The notes beneath the pieces were generated by a model that was given only the letters and a program-made list of their open reading frames with translations, did no database searches and was not told the DNA's origin. A stretch of 64,000 nucleotides of DNA from Pseudomonas sp. Root562 (GTDB lineage Bacteria > Pseudomonadota > Gammaproteobacteria > Pseudomonadales > Pseudomonadaceae): contig NZ_LMGK01000002.1 of assembly GCF_001427125.1 (NCBI RefSeq), positions 62,001 through 126,000 of the forward strand. The letters are read 5' to 3'. This document shows positions 34,473 to 43,237 of the stretch, piece after piece. Position 1 is the stretch's first letter; each line of letters opens with the position of its first letter. Made by a program: the position numbers and the translations under genes.

Positions 34473-35942
34473 TCAGTCTAGACTTCGAGGCAATTGAAGG
34501 GTTACGCGCAACCCGCCCTCACGCAAATTCTGCAGGCTGACTTCACCACCATGGCTATGGGCAATGTTGCGGGCGATTCCCAGCCCCAGGCCATACCCCT
34601 GCTGCTGCCCGGCCAAACGAAAGTGCGGCTCGAACACCTGCTCCAGCCGCTGCTCCGGGACCCCCGGCCCTTCATCATCGACGTGCAAAACAAACGCACT
34701 GTCGTCGTCATCGATGTGCAGATGCGCGTTCTGCCCGTACTTGAGGGCATTGTCGATCAGGTTGCCGATGCAGCGCTTGAGCGCCAATGGCTTGCCCGGA
34801 TACGCCGCCAGCGCTCGTCCCTGCTGGGTCACGCGGCCATTGCCGTTGGGTGCCAGATACGGTTCCACCAGACAATCGAGCACATGATTGAGATCCACCG
34901 GCTCGATGTTCTCGTGGATGTCGGTGTCTTTCACGCATTGCAGCGCGCCTTTGACCAGCAGCTCCAGCTCATCCAGATCACGGCCGAACTTGGCTTGCAG
35001 CTTTTCGTCTTCGAGCAGTTCGACGCGCAGACGCAAGCGGGTGATCGGTGTGCGCAAATCGTGGGAAATCGCGCTGAACAACTGGCTGCGTTCAGTCAGG
35101 TAACGGCTGATGCGCTCGCGCATGGTGTTGAAGGCGCGACCGACTTCGACCACTTCACTGCCGCCACCCTCGGCCACCGGCTCGACGTCGGCGCCCAGCG
35201 ACAAATCCCGCGCGGCCCGCGCCAGGCGCTTGAGCGGACGGCTCTGCCAGTGCACCAACAGACCGATGAACAACAGCAGGAAACCGCTGGTGAGTACGAT
35301 GAACCACACCTGCTGCGCCGGCAGGCCTTGTTCTTCGAGGCTGGTGTAGGGCTCGGGCAGCAGCGAGGCGATGTACAACCATTCGCCGGGTGCCATCTGG
35401 ATTTGCGTGACCAGCACGGGCGGATTAACCGGCTCCAGGGTCAGCGCGTAATGCGCCCAGGAGCGTGGCAGCTCGTCGAGCTTCAGGCCGGCGTTGAAAA
35501 TCCGCAGATCCTCGGGGCTGACGAAGGTCACCGAAATATCGGTGTCATGGCCAAGGGACTGGCGCAACACTTCGTCCACCGCGTTGATCACCGCTTCCTT
35601 GCGCGGGGTGATTGGCAGCACGTCCATGCCCAGGGGTTTGTCATTGAGCGTCACCACGAATCGCGTACCGCCCATGCTACGCAACTGGTCGAGCACCAAC
35701 GGCCGAAACGCCACGGGCAACGAACGGAAGTAACTGACGCTGGCGGTCATCGAATGGGCAAGGCTGCGGGCGCTGGTGACCAGGCCTTCAAGCTGGGTAG
35801 CACGCAATTGCGAGACCCAGATCACGCTCGATAACGTCTGGGCGAACAGCACCGCCAGCAGGGTCAGCAGCAACATGCGCCCCAACAGCGAGCGCGGCAC
35901 CGGCACGCGCCCTGCGAGTTTGCGCAGGGATTCAGTGACCAT
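34473..35942 (-). CDS. gtrS: Sensor histidine kinase GtrS (partner of GltR)
   Basis: The product has 489 residues from the ATG at 35942; a TTG three codons earlier is possible. The first membrane helix is near 20-42, a periplasmic sensor domain runs to about 208, and the second helix is near 212-234, followed by HAMP. The phosphorylated histidine is in FSAISHDLRTPITRL, and the ATP-binding motifs are GNLIDNALKYG, DEGPGVPE and GLGLGIARN. In P. aeruginosa GtrS responds to 2-ketogluconate/6-phosphogluconate and controls glucose uptake genes through GltR. It overlaps the end of gltR by 11 bases and lacks a clear ribosome site, so translation is coupled. Confidence 0.93.
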   Translation of the reverse strand: MVTESLRKLAGRVPVPRSLLGRMLLLTLLAVLFAQTLSSVIWVSQLRATQLEGLVTSARSLAHSMTASVSYFRSLPVAFRPLVLDQLRSMGGTRFVVTLNDKPLGMDVLPITPRKEAVINAVDEVLRQSLGHDTDISVTFVSPEDLRIFNAGLKLDELPRSWAHYALTLEPVNPPVLVTQIQMAPGEWLYIASLLPEPYTSLEEQGLPAQQVWFIVLTSGFLLLFIGLLVHWQSRPLKRLARAARDLSLGADVEPVAEGGGSEVVEVGRAFNTMRERISRYLTERSQLFSAISHDLRTPITRLRLRVELLEDEKLQAKFGRDLDELELLVKGALQCVKDTDIHENIEPVDLNHVLDCLVEPYLAPNGNGRVTQQGRALAAYPGKPLALKRCIGNLIDNALKYGQNAHLHIDDDDSAFVLHVDDEGPGVPEQRLEQVFEPHFRLAGQQQGYGLGLGIARNIAHSHGGEVSLQNLREGGLRVTLQLPRSLD

Positions 35943-36663
35943 TGCTGGCAATCACATTGGCTGCCAGTTGATAACCGCTGCCACGCACAGTGCGAATCAG
36001 CCGGGGCGGTTTCTCGGTGTCGCGCAGACGCTGGCGCAATCGGCTCACCGCCATGTCGACAATGCGGTCGAGCGGCATCAGTTCACGACCGCGGGTGGCG
36101 TTGCCGATGGTGTCGCGGTCGAGGATTTCCTGGGGGTGATCGAGGAACAGTTTCAGCAAGGCGAAATCGGCGCCGGACAGAATCACTTCTTCACCGTCGA
36201 TGTGAAACAGCCGGTGGCTGACCATGTCCAGCCGCCAGTCATCGAAGGCCAGCACTTCCCCACCGCTGCGCTCCTGGCCGAACTGCGCACGACGCAGCAA
36301 CGCCTTGATGCGCGCCTGCAATTCGCGAGGGCTGAAGGGTTTGCCGAGGTAATCGTCCGCGCCCAGCTCCAGGCCGATGACCCGGTCAGCCTCGTCGGAG
36401 CTGGCGGTGAGCATGATGATCGGCACCTGAGCCCGCCGCGGGTGCTGACGAATCCAGCGACACAAACTGAAACCGTCTTCGTCCGGCAACATCACATCGA
36501 GGATCACCAGATCACTGGGTTCGTCATTCAAGGCCTGGCGAAAACCGGCGCCATCGGGCGTGGTACGTACCTGAAACCCGGCGCGGGTCAGGTAGGTGTC
36601 CAGCAACTCGCGTATCTCTTGATCGTCATCGACCAACAAAATCGACTTGTTGACTGAGCTCAC
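35932..36663 (-). CDS. gltR: Response regulator GltR, OmpR family
   Basis: The product has 243 residues from a GTG at 36663, with AAGGA ten bases upstream; the open frame extends 21 codons further without protein-like content. The receiver domain has the acidic pair DDD near residue 13, the phospho-acceptor Asp in LVILDVMLPDEDG and the Lys in DDYLGKPFSPREL. The winged-helix DNA-binding domain (about 150-235) ends in RTVRGSGYQLA. It activates glucose transport genes such as gts and oprB. Confidence 0.94.
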   Translation of the reverse strand: MSSVNKSILLVDDDQEIRELLDTYLTRAGFQVRTTPDGAGFRQALNDEPSDLVILDVMLPDEDGFSLCRWIRQHPRRAQVPIIMLTASSDEADRVIGLELGADDYLGKPFSPRELQARIKALLRRAQFGQERSGGEVLAFDDWRLDMVSHRLFHIDGEEVILSGADFALLKLFLDHPQEILDRDTIGNATRGRELMPLDRIVDMAVSRLRQRLRDTEKPPRLIRTVRGSGYQLAANVIASNGH

Positions 36664-36714
36664 TTCGAAGGCATCCTTGTTGTTGGAATTGGGGCGGATT
36701 ATGCCTGATGAACG

Positions 36715-36816
36715 GATCGTTCCCACGCTCTGCGTGGGAATGCCTCAAGGGACGCTCCGCGTCCAGTGACGCGGAGCGTCACGGGCTGCATTCCCACGCG
36801 GAGCGTGGGAACGATC
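36715..36816. repeat. 100-bp palindromic element, copy 2
   Basis: It has the same structure as copy 1. Its terminal GATC includes two bases of the glk stop codon, and it fills most of the gap to gltR. Confidence 0.85.
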
Positions 36817-37771
36817 ACTGGTGTGCCTGTTCGAGGGCCACACCGGCGCCTACTAGCCCGGAATACGGAGCCGTCACCAGCCACACCGGAATCCCCTTGA
36901 AGTAATCGCTCATGCACCCCTTGTCGGCGAAGCATCTTGCGAAACCGCTTTCGAGGAAGAAATCGGCAAAGCGTGGAATCACCCCGCCCACGATGTACAC
37001 GCCACCGCGCGCACCGGTAGTAAGTACGTTGTTGCCGGCCACCCGACCGAGCCAGCAGCAGAACTGCTCAAGCACTTCCACCGCAATCGGGTCTCCCGCC
37101 AGACCGGCAGCGGTGATCGCTTCCGGTGTCTCAAGCACCGGCTCATGCCCGTCCACCGCACAGATTGCCCGATAAACCCGTGGCAAGCCGCCGCCGCTCA
37201 ATGCCGTTTCAGCGCTGACATGCCCGATTTCATTGAAGATGTGCTGCCACAGTTGAGTCTCGCGAGGGCTGCTCAGCGGCAAGTCGACGTGGCCACCCTC
37301 CCCCGGCAGTGCGGCAAATCGGCCTTCGCCGAGATCGAGCAAAGTGCCGACGCCCAACCCCGTGCCGGGACCGATCACCACCGCCGGCCGCAACGGCTCC
37401 GGCGTGCCTTCGCAGACCACGCGGAATTCGCCGGGCTGCAAACGGGTCATGCCCAGCGCCATGGCCGAAAAATCGTTGACCAGCAACAGCTGATCCACCT
37501 GCAAGGTCTGGCAGAAGACCTTGCGGCTCAAACGCCAGTGGTTGTTGGTGAACTTGAATTCATCGCCGCTCACCGGGCCGGCCACCGACAGGCACACCGA
37601 ACCGATAGCCCCCGGTGCCAGGCCGAGCCCGCTCAGGTAAAGGCTGATTGCCTGTTCCGGATTGGCGAAATCTGCTGTCGCCAGCACCTGGACCGATTCC
37701 AGCTGCTGGTTTTTCCACAACGCGAAACGTGCGTTGGTCCCACCGATGTCACCGACCAAAGCCAGTTTCAA
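36815..37771 (-). CDS. glk: Glucokinase
   Basis: The product has 318 residues. The ATP-binding phosphate-1 motif is [12 protein letters not shown] (8-19); [12 protein letters not shown] carries the catalytic Asp, and GPGTGLGVG and GEGGHVDLP are typical of bacterial glucokinase. It phosphorylates glucose in the cytoplasm. The start codon is TTG: the bases read TTGA, overlapping the TGA of edd by four bases, with GGAG eight bases upstream. No ATG would fit the conserved N-terminus. It is the second gene of edd-glk-gltR-gtrS. Confidence 0.95.
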   Translation of the reverse strand: MKLALVGDIGGTNARFALWKNQQLESVQVLATADFANPEQAISLYLSGLGLAPGAIGSVCLSVAGPVSGDEFKFTNNHWRLSRKVFCQTLQVDQLLLVNDFSAMALGMTRLQPGEFRVVCEGTPEPLRPAVVIGPGTGLGVGTLLDLGEGRFAALPGEGGHVDLPLSSPRETQLWQHIFNEIGHVSAETALSGGGLPRVYRAICAVDGHEPVLETPEAITAAGLAGDPIAVEVLEQFCCWLGRVAGNNVLTTGARGGVYIVGGVIPRFADFFLESGFARCFADKGCMSDYFKGIPVWLVTAPYSGLVGAGVALEQAHQ

Positions 37772-39594
37772 TTAAGCGTCTCCAGGGCAGAAGTAAAGGC
37801 GCTGGCGCCCTGCTCCGCCGAGCTGAAGGCCATGCGCATGAAACCAAACAGTTCGCGACCGGTGCCGATGTTGTTACCCAACAGGCCTTTGGCCGGCGTG
37901 CGCGCTGCGAATTCTTCGGCGTCCACCTTAAGCTCCAGGGTGCCTTTGACGCCATCGACGCGGATGATATCGCCCTCTTGCACCCGCGCCAAAGCGCCGC
38001 CGACATAAGCTTCGGGGCTGACGTGAATCGCTGCCGGGATTTTCCCCGACGCGCCGGACATGCGCCCGTCGGTCACCAGCGCAACCTTGAAGCCGCGATC
38101 CTGCAGCACACCGAGGAACGGCGTCATCTTGTGCAGTTCCGGCATGCCGTTGGAGCGCGGCCCCTGGAAGCGCATCACCGCGACAAAATCCTTCTCCAGC
38201 AATCCGGCCTTGAACGCATCCGCCAGGTCCTGCTGATCCTGGAACACCATTGCCGGCGCTTCCACAATCTGGTTTTCCAGCGCCACGGCGGACACCTTCA
38301 TCACGCCGCGACCGAGGTTGCCTTCCATCACGCGCAAACCGCCTTCTGGCGAGAATGCCCGAGCGACCGGCCGCAGAATGCTTTCATCAAGGCTCTCGGT
38401 CACGCCTTCGCGCCATACCAGTTCACCGTTGTCGAGGAACGGCTCCTTGGTGTAGCGGCTCAGGCCATGGCCGAGCACGGTGTTGACGTTTTCATGGAGC
38501 AGCCCGGCTTCCAGCAGTTCGCGGATCAGGAACGACATGCCACCCGCGGCCTGGAAGTGGTTGATGTCGGCCTTGCCGTTCGGGTAGACGTGGCTCAGGG
38601 TCGGCACCACCTCGGAGAGGTCGGCCATGTCCTGCCAGGTCAACTGAATGCCCGCCGCCATGGCAATGGCCGGCATGTGCAGGGTGTGGTTGGTCGAGCC
38701 ACCGGTGGCATGCAGCGCCACGATGGAGTTGACCAGCGAACGCTCGTCGACGATTTCACCGATCGGCAAGTAGTCGCCGTTCTGTTTGGTAATGCGCGTC
38801 ACCTGATGCGCCGCTTCGCGGGTCAGGGCGTCGCGCAGTGGCGTGTTCGGGTTGACGAAGGAAGCGCCCGGCAAGTGCAGCCCCATGACTTCCATCAGCA
38901 ATTGGTTGGTGTTGGCGGTGCCATAGAAGGTGCAGGTGCCGGGGCTGTGGTAGGAATTCATTTCCGACTCCAGCAGCTCCTCGCGGCTGGCCTTGCCTTC
39001 GGCGTAGCGCTGGCGCACGTCGGCTTTCTGCTTGTTGGAAATTCCGGAAACCATCGGCCCGCCCGGCACGAAGATCATCGGCAGATGACCAAAGCGCAAC
39101 GCGCCCATCATCAGGCCCGGGACGATCTTGTCGCAGATGCCGAGCATCAGCGCGCCGTCGAACATGTTGTGGGATAACGCCACGGCGGTGGACAGCGCGA
39201 TCACTTCACGGCTCGGCAGGCTCAGCTCCATGCCCGGCTCGCCCTGGGTCACGCCATCGCACATGGCCGGTGTACCACCGGCGAACTGGCCGACGGAGCC
39301 GATTTCGCGCAGGGCTTTCTTGATCAGTTCAGGGAAGACTTCGTACGGCTGGTGCGCCGAGAGCATGTCGTTATATGACGAAACAATTGCAATGTTCGCG
39401 GAATTCATCATCCGCAAGCTCTTCTTGTCGTCGCTGCCGCAACCGGCCACGCCGTGGGCGAAGTTGGCGCATTGCAGCTTGCCGCGCATCGGGCCGTCGC
39501 TGGCCGCACCGCGAATCAATGCAAGGTAAGCCTCACGCGTGGCGCGACTGCGGGCGATAAGCCGTTCGGTGACCTCAAGGACGCGGGGATGCAT
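37768..39594 (-). CDS. edd: Phosphogluconate dehydratase
   Basis: The product has 608 residues of the IlvD/Edd family. Cysteines that can hold the Fe-S cluster occur in [26 protein letters not shown] and [11 protein letters not shown]. Other conserved parts are [12 protein letters not shown] and [21 protein letters not shown]. It converts 6-phosphogluconate to KDPG, the first specific step of the Entner-Doudoroff pathway. It heads the edd-glk-gltR-gtrS operon and is divergent from gap, with two HexR boxes between them. Confidence 0.96.
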   Translation of the reverse strand: MHPRVLEVTERLIARSRATREAYLALIRGAASDGPMRGKLQCANFAHGVAGCGSDDKKSLRMMNSANIAIVSSYNDMLSAHQPYEVFPELIKKALREIGSVGQFAGGTPAMCDGVTQGEPGMELSLPSREVIALSTAVALSHNMFDGALMLGICDKIVPGLMMGALRFGHLPMIFVPGGPMVSGISNKQKADVRQRYAEGKASREELLESEMNSYHSPGTCTFYGTANTNQLLMEVMGLHLPGASFVNPNTPLRDALTREAAHQVTRITKQNGDYLPIGEIVDERSLVNSIVALHATGGSTNHTLHMPAIAMAAGIQLTWQDMADLSEVVPTLSHVYPNGKADINHFQAAGGMSFLIRELLEAGLLHENVNTVLGHGLSRYTKEPFLDNGELVWREGVTESLDESILRPVARAFSPEGGLRVMEGNLGRGVMKVSAVALENQIVEAPAMVFQDQQDLADAFKAGLLEKDFVAVMRFQGPRSNGMPELHKMTPFLGVLQDRGFKVALVTDGRMSGASGKIPAAIHVSPEAYVGGALARVQEGDIIRVDGVKGTLELKVDAEEFAARTPAKGLLGNNIGTGRELFGFMRMAFSSAEQGASAFTSALETLN

Positions 39595-39714
39595 GTGTAG
39601 AACTCCAGGCTAACGGATGTGGCGACCTGATTGTCTATGCTGATCAAACGCCGGTGTCGATGGGATGACAGACGGTTTTCTTGATCGGTTGGACCAGTTG
39701 ATTCAGGTCACTCG

Positions 39715-39729
39715 TTGTAGATTGAACAA
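39715..39729. promoter_or_regulatory. HexR operator, edd-proximal
   Basis: TTGTAGATTGAACAA is an exact TTGT-N7-ACAA match, 120 bases upstream of the edd start in the edd/gap divergent region. Confidence 0.75.
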
Positions 39730-39776
39730 AATATTGCCATCAAAAAGGCTTGTTTTCTATTTTTTTGCGAATAATC

Positions 39777-39791
39777 TTGTAATTCCAACAA
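39777..39791. promoter_or_regulatory. HexR operator, gap-proximal
   Basis: TTGTAATTCCAACAA is an exact TTGT-N7-ACAA match. It lies 22 bases before the gap ATG, just after a -10-like AATAAT, a place where a bound repressor would block transcription. Confidence 0.75.
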
Positions 39792-39813
39792 CAAAACGAC
39801 GGTGGCGCTGTTA

Positions 39814-40815
39814 ATGACTCTTCGAATTGCAATCAATGGTTTTGGCCGGATTGGCCGTAACGTCCTGCGCGCACTCTATACCCAGGGCTACCGTCAGGAT
39901 CTGCAGATCGTTGCCATCAACGATCTCGGAGACAGCGCTATCAATGCGCACCTGCTCAAATACGACACCGTTCACGGCACATTCGACGCGGATGTCCAGC
40001 ACGATCAGGAAAGCCTGACCGTCAATGGCGACCGTATTGCCGTCAGCGCCATTCGCAACCCGGCCGACCTGCCCTGGGCCGCGGAAAAAATTGATGTGGT
40101 GTTCGAATGCACCGGCCTGTTCACCGACCGCGCCAAGGCTGCCGCGCATATTACGGCCGGCGCACGCAAAGTGATCATCTCGGCGCCAGCCAAAGGCGCC
40201 GACGCCACCGTGGTCTACGGGGTCAACCACGACATTCTGCGCCAATCGCACCAGATCATTTCCAATGCCTCGTGCACCACCAACTGCCTGGCCCCGGTGG
40301 CCCAGGTGCTGCACCGCGAGCTGGGCATCGAAAGCGGTTTGATGACCACCATCCACGCCTACACCAACGACCAGAACTTGACCGACGTTTACCACAGTGA
40401 CCCGTACCGCGCGCGTTCGGCCACCCAGAACATGATTCCGAGCAAGACCGGCGCCGCCGAAGCGGTCGGCCTGGTGCTGCCGGAACTGGCGGGCAAACTG
40501 ACCGGCATGGCGGTGCGTGTACCAGTGATCAACGTATCGCTGGTAGACCTGACCGTACAGCTGAAAAAAGAAGCCAGCGCGGAAGAAGTCAACGCCCTGC
40601 TCAAGCACGCCAGCCAGCATTCGAAGATTCTCGGTTACAACACCTTGCCGCTGGTTTCCAGCGACTTCAACCACAACCCGCTGTCATCGATTTTCGACGC
40701 CAACCACACCAAGTCCAGCGGCAAGCTGCTCAAGGTACTGGCCTGGTACGACAACGAATGGGGCTTCTCCAACCGCATGCTCGATAACTGCCTGGCGCTG
40801 TGCAACGCCGAATAA
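39814..40815 (+). CDS. gap: Type I glyceraldehyde-3-phosphate dehydrogenase
   Basis: The product has 333 residues from the ATG at 39814; a GTG four codons earlier is less likely. The nucleotide-binding start is [14 protein letters not shown]. The catalytic Cys154 is in [12 protein letters not shown], and the substrate-binding [13 protein letters not shown] and [12 protein letters not shown] are intact. It oxidises the glyceraldehyde-3-phosphate made by Eda. It is divergent from edd and probably HexR-controlled. It corresponds to the glucose-induced gap of the P. putida and P. aeruginosa clusters. Confidence 0.95.
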   Translation: MTLRIAINGFGRIGRNVLRALYTQGYRQDLQIVAINDLGDSAINAHLLKYDTVHGTFDADVQHDQESLTVNGDRIAVSAIRNPADLPWAAEKIDVVFECTGLFTDRAKAAAHITAGARKVIISAPAKGADATVVYGVNHDILRQSHQIISNASCTTNCLAPVAQVLHRELGIESGLMTTIHAYTNDQNLTDVYHSDPYRARSATQNMIPSKTGAAEAVGLVLPELAGKLTGMAVRVPVINVSLVDLTVQLKKEASAEEVNALLKHASQHSKILGYNTLPLVSSDFNHNPLSSIFDANHTKSSGKLLKVLAWYDNEWGFSNRMLDNCLALCNAE

Positions 40816-40841
40816 CCTTCGCCTGTTGCGCCTTATCCGAT

Positions 40842-40935
40842 CCTGCAGGAGCCAGGCTTGTCGGCGAAGAACGATAACGCGGTACCAATGAATAACCGCG
40901 GTGCCGGGTTCGCGGGCAAGCCTCGCTCATACAGG
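40842..40935. repeat. Degenerate REP pair downstream of gap
   Basis: CCTGCAGGAGCCAGGCTTGT and GCGGGCAAGCCTCGCTCATA followed by CAGG are imperfect inverted units, with GATAACGCGGT / ACCGCGG in the centre. Confidence 0.55.
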
Positions 40936-40985
40936 CAGGCGATGGCGTCCTCAGCCCCCTCGCAAATCGCCCTGTGGAAAACCCC

Positions 40986-41450
40986 ATGATCGGTATCAGC
41001 TTCACGCAAAAAACCATGGCGGCGCGCAAGCGTATCGCCCTGGTGGCCCATGACCACTGCAAGGTATTTCTGCTCGATTGGGCCGCACGACAGAAAGACC
41101 GTCTCGCCCAGCATGAACTGGTCGCCACCGGCACCACGGGATTGTTGTTGCAACAACGCCTCGATCTGCCAGTGGAAAGCATGATCAGCGGCCCACTGGG
41201 TGGCGACCAGCAGCTTGGCGCGCGAATCGCCGAGCAACGGGTCGACATGCTGGTGTTCTTCTGGGACCCATTCGAACCGCAACCGCACGACCCGGACATC
41301 AAGGCGTTGCTGCGGGTCGCGGCGGTCTGGAACATTCCGGTAGCGTGCAATGAATGCAGCGCCGATTATTTGCTCAGCAGCCCGATGATGGATCAACAAC
41401 ACTCGCATCGGATTCCGGATTACGCGACCTATTTGCAGGGCCGCGCGTAA
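40986..41450 (+). CDS. mgsA: Methylglyoxal synthase
   Basis: The product has 154 residues from the ATG at 40986; a GTG four codons earlier is an alternative. The family blocks are all present: RIALVAHDHCK, ATGTTG, ISGPLGGDQQLGARI with the catalytic Asp, FFWDPFEPQPHDPDIKALLR with the catalytic His/Asp, and VWNIPVACN. It converts dihydroxyacetone phosphate to methylglyoxal and phosphate, a bypass that relieves sugar-phosphate overload. Its place after gap and the Entner-Doudoroff genes fits this role. Confidence 0.94.
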   Translation: MIGISFTQKTMAARKRIALVAHDHCKVFLLDWAARQKDRLAQHELVATGTTGLLLQQRLDLPVESMISGPLGGDQQLGARIAEQRVDMLVFFWDPFEPQPHDPDIKALLRVAAVWNIPVACNECSADYLLSSPMMDQQHSHRIPDYATYLQGRA

Positions 41451-41483
41451 TCATCAACAAAATCAAGACTTGACCATGCGCGT

Positions 41484-41504
41484 GGATGATAAGCATTATC
41501 ATTC
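41484..41504. promoter_or_regulatory. Fur box upstream of the heme-locus sigma factor gene
   Basis: GGATGATAAGCATTATCATT is a near palindrome close to the Fur consensus GATAATGATAATCATTATC. It ends about 26 bases before the sigma gene start. Confidence 0.75.
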
Positions 41505-41528
41505 ACTCAAAATGGATCAGGTCTTCCC

Positions 41529-42047
41529 GTGAGTCAATCGCGCTTCAACGACGTTTTCATTACCCAGCGAGTCTCCCTGCTGCGCACGCTGGAGCGAATG
41601 GTCAACAATCACAGCACCGCCGAAGACCTGTTGCAGGAGACCTACCTGCGAGTGACCCGCGCTCTCAGTGAGAGGGCCATCGATCATCTTGAACCATTTG
41701 TCTTCCAGACTGCCCGCAATCTGGCACTGGACCATTTGCGTGCGCGACGCATCCATTCTCGGACCATGGTCGAGGACGTGCCCGTGGACGTGGTGCAAAG
41801 TGTTGCCGCCCCCGCCAGCAGCGCCGAAGACGCCGCCCATGCCGAACAATTGCTCGAGCGTCTGAACGTACGCCTCAGTCAACTCAGCCCTCGTCAGCAA
41901 CAGATTTTCATCCTCAGCCGCCTGCACGGTCACAGTTATCTGGAGATTGCTGAAAAACTCGGCGTTTCGCTCAGCACCGTGCAGAAGGAACTGAAACTGA
42001 TCATGACGATCTGTATCGGCGTCGCCGAACGGTCAAACGGCCACTGA
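41529..42047 (+). CDS. Iron-starvation ECF sigma factor (FecI/HasI-like)
   Basis: The product has 172 residues starting at GTG. Region 2 (about 8-75) contains STAEDLLQETYLRVTRAL and FQTARNLALDHLRARR. Region 4 (about 108-160) contains LSQLSPRQQQIFILSRLHGHSYLEIAEKLGVSLSTV. It directs transcription of the downstream TonB receptor when the receptor signals through FecR. A Fur box lies just upstream, so it is expressed in iron starvation. It is followed by fecR-like and receptor genes in the standard cell-surface signalling order. Confidence 0.92.
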   Translation: MSQSRFNDVFITQRVSLLRTLERMVNNHSTAEDLLQETYLRVTRALSERAIDHLEPFVFQTARNLALDHLRARRIHSRTMVEDVPVDVVQSVAAPASSAEDAAHAEQLLERLNVRLSQLSPRQQQIFILSRLHGHSYLEIAEKLGVSLSTVQKELKLIMTICIGVAERSNGH

Positions 42048-42149
42048 GCCGGCTGCGGCTCGACGGGTCTGGTCATCAGGGCTACCCTTGCCGCTCTTTT
42101 CAGTTTCACTACAAAAACAGCCGTGCGTAGACACTGCCGAGGAAACACC

Positions 42150-43115
42150 GTGACGGACACCCACCGCTCCCCTTCGCCCTCACCGGCGCAGGCTACTGCA
42201 GACGCGATGGACCAGGCCCTAGACTGGCTGATCGTGCTGGACAGCCCGAGCGAAGAGCAAACGCGCCAGTTCCATGCATGGCTTGCGGCGGACCCGGCGC
42301 ATGCCAACGCGTTCGCCAAGGCCCAGGCGATCTGGAACGGCCCGCACGTCACGCAATGCGCGCAGAACCTGGCTGCCCGCCCCGCCAAAGTCACCGTGCT
42401 GGCTCGCCTGCGCCCGCACTGGAAACCCTTGGCCACGGCGGCCGTGCTGATCCTCGGTCTGTTCAGCTTCAGCAATCTGCCCATGCGCCTGCAGGCCGAT
42501 CACCTGACCGTGGTTGGCGAGCGCCAGCGCCTGCAACTGGAGGACGGCTCGAAAGTCCTGCTCAACACCAACTCGGCGTTTTCCAGCACCATCAACGACC
42601 AGCAACGCCAGGCACGTCTGTATCAAGGCGAGGCATTTTTCGAGGTTCAGCCCCATCGTGATCGGCCGCTGGAAATCAACGCGGGCCTGGTTACCGCCAG
42701 CGTGCGCGATACGGCATTTGCCGTGCGCTACCTTGACGGCGTGACCCAGGTTCGCGTGCAGCGCGGTGATGTCGACTTGCGCGCCACCCATGACGACGCA
42801 CGGGTTCGCCTGACCGCCGGAGAGAGCATCCGCATCGGCCCCAACGGCTTCGACCGCCCGGCCAAGCTGGATGCAGCCACCGACCTGGCCTGGGTCCAGG
42901 GACGCCTGGTGTTTGAAAACTGCCCGCTGAACCAGGTGCTCGCTGAGCTGCGTCGTTACTATCCGGGCTGGATCATCAACAACAACGAGCAGTTGGCCGC
43001 GGTTGCCGTGACGGGAAATTATCGTCTCGATCAGCCGCTGGACGTGGTTCGCTCGCTGGCCCACATCACTTCCGCGCAACTGAAGGAATACCCGGCGCTG
43101 GTGATCTTGAACTGA
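42150..43115 (+). CDS. FecR-family anti-sigma factor/sigma regulator
   Basis: The product has 321 residues from a GTG at 42150, with GAGGAAA directly upstream. The N-terminal cytoplasmic anti-sigma domain has the tryptophan pattern ALDWLIVLDSP and FHAWLAADPAHANAFAKAQ. One membrane helix lies near 89-107 (WKPLATAAVLILGLF). The periplasmic FecR domain has LEDGSKVLLNTNSAFS and YQGEAFFEVQ. It passes the signal from the receptor STN domain to the sigma factor. Confidence 0.92.
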   Translation: MTDTHRSPSPSPAQATADAMDQALDWLIVLDSPSEEQTRQFHAWLAADPAHANAFAKAQAIWNGPHVTQCAQNLAARPAKVTVLARLRPHWKPLATAAVLILGLFSFSNLPMRLQADHLTVVGERQRLQLEDGSKVLLNTNSAFSSTINDQQRQARLYQGEAFFEVQPHRDRPLEINAGLVTASVRDTAFAVRYLDGVTQVRVQRGDVDLRATHDDARVRLTAGESIRIGPNGFDRPAKLDAATDLAWVQGRLVFENCPLNQVLAELRRYYPGWIINNNEQLAAVAVTGNYRLDQPLDVVRSLAHITSAQLKEYPALVILN

Positions 43116-43117
43116 AT

Positions 43118-43158
43118 GAGAATTATTTTTACTCGATAGCCGTTCCCCGTACGTCTCG
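43118..43158 (+). promoter_or_regulatory. Candidate ECF-sigma promoter of the heme receptor gene
   Basis: GAGAATTATTTTT (43118-43130) and ACGTCTCG near 43151-43158 resemble the -35 and CGTC-type -10 of iron-starvation sigma promoters. It is placed after fecR and 80 bases before the receptor ATG. The spacing is somewhat long, so confidence is moderate. Confidence 0.45.
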
Positions 43159-43237
43159 TTATAGCCAATGCAATTGATTCGCATCTAAACCTGCCAATCA
43201 GCACCTATAAAGATTCGTGCGACACGGAGCGCTATCG

